A stretch of DNA of 64,000 nt, taken from contig JAVJRG010000005.1 of assembly GCA_040218535.1 (NCBI GenBank), positions 1,798,001-1,862,000 of the forward strand, in the 5' to 3' direction. This stretch comes from Lacipirellulaceae bacterium (GTDB taxonomy: Bacteria > Planctomycetota > Planctomycetia > Pirellulales > Lacipirellulaceae). The notes beneath the pieces were generated by a model, which worked only from the letters and a program-made list of their open reading frames with translations, was not told where the DNA came from and ran no database searches. Shown here one piece after another: positions 63,721 to 64,000 of the stretch; positions within the stretch are counted from its first letter, which is position 1, and each line of letters begins with the position of its first letter. The translations under genes and the position numbers were made by a program.

Positions 63721-64000
63721 TCAATCAACCACTTCGACACCCGAGCGTGAGGTCAACTCTCGAAAGGCTGTGGTCAATCGTTTCAAGATCGGTCCTGCGT
63801 CGCCGTCGCCAATTTGATTGCCGTCGATCAGGCTAACGGGAACCAACTCGCCCATGGTTCCCGTGCAGAATACTTCGCTGCTTCGGTAGAGTTCGGCAAG
63901 TGAAACGTCGCGTTGCTCGTGAGGGATTGAGAGCTGTTGACAGATTTGCAGGACGATGGCTCGTGTGATTCCTTCAGGACAGGCGACCGTCCGGGAGGTG
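63721..64000 (-). CDS. Class IV aminotransferase (BCAT/DAAT-type), 3' part, cut by window edge
   Basis: The stop codon is at 63721-63723 and the frame stays open to the window edge, giving the last 92 residues. The sequence reads RTVACPEGITRAIVLQICQQ, then RSSEVFCTGTMGELVPV and IDGNQIGDGDAGPILKRLTT, the cofactor-phosphate and C-terminal motifs of branched-chain or D-amino-acid aminotransferases. The start and catalytic lysine lie outside the window. The exact substrate cannot be read from this part. Confidence 0.8.
   Translation of the reverse strand, partial: TSRTVACPEGITRAIVLQICQQLSIPHEQRDVSLAELYRSSEVFCTGTMGELVPVSLIDGNQIGDGDAGPILKRLTTAFRELTSRSGVEVVD

Overview
The window looks like a chromosomal segment from a planctomycete, most likely of the order Pirellulales. 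The evidence is lineage-typical protein families. There is a PSCyt1/PSCyt2/PSD1 cytochrome protein followed by a Tat-exported DUF1501 protein (56807-61405). There are three PEP-CTERM-type exported proteins (52897-53418, 61402-62157, 62512-63150) and a DUF1559-type pseudopilin-like protein (44575-45162). The F-type ATP synthase operon has signal-peptide-bearing F0 subunits and a very long subunit a. I saw no rRNA, tRNA, CRISPR array, phage or insertion sequence.

Layout. 1-1195 (minus strand): a TatD-type hydrolase resembling EboB and a small upstream partner. 1416-3502: a HEAT-repeat protein translationally coupled to a small membrane protein. 3585-11018 (minus): a giant ResB-CcsA cytochrome c maturation fusion, a lipoprotein, an acidic HTH-plus-membrane-anchor protein and a small exported protein. 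11405-17757: hisN-like phosphatase, rpmB, gatCAB, a stand-alone SAM-hydrolase C-terminal domain and bioA. 17754-19187 (minus): a coiled-coil membrane protein. 19568-27146: polA-coaE, rho, ribH, nusB, ftsY. 27667-30095: amtB behind a near-consensus sigma-54 promoter, then a PII gene. 30190-32590: an exported protein and a Deg-type protease. 32614-41171 (minus): the complete ATP synthase operon atpZ-(atpI-like)-atpB-E-F-H-A-G-D-C. 41835-43791: DUF4912 and larE. 43833-48541 (minus): small exported proteins, a sodium/solute symporter and an HELGH protein. 48832-50908: glutaredoxin, TIGR04282-type transferase and thiO. 51620-52894: larA-like. The remainder holds a DoxX/starch-binding-like fusion, a DUF2156 acyltransferase-like protein, two orphan small genes, the cytochrome/DUF1501 pair, PEP-CTERM proteins, and the 3' part of a class IV aminotransferase at the right edge.

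The most unexpected signal is between the genes. Several unrelated intergenic inverted repeats recur within these 64 kb: paired hairpins at 3510 and 44445, CTAGGGG-type repeats at 24973 and 47758, and CGGCGAGCTGTTAGCTCGCG-type repeats at 27258, 35535 and 35624. There are also word-like repeats made of slightly varied short words (TTAGGT, GATGAA, GTGACTAGT, GCTGATA). These fill gene junctions inside the atp operon and around ribH-nusB-ftsY and amtB-glnK. The 593-bp amtB-glnK gap also contains a compact sequence that folds by eye into a four-stem cloverleaf. Nitrogen control is a second theme: the sigma-54-type promoter, the ammonium channel, and a PII whose T-loop lacks Tyr51.
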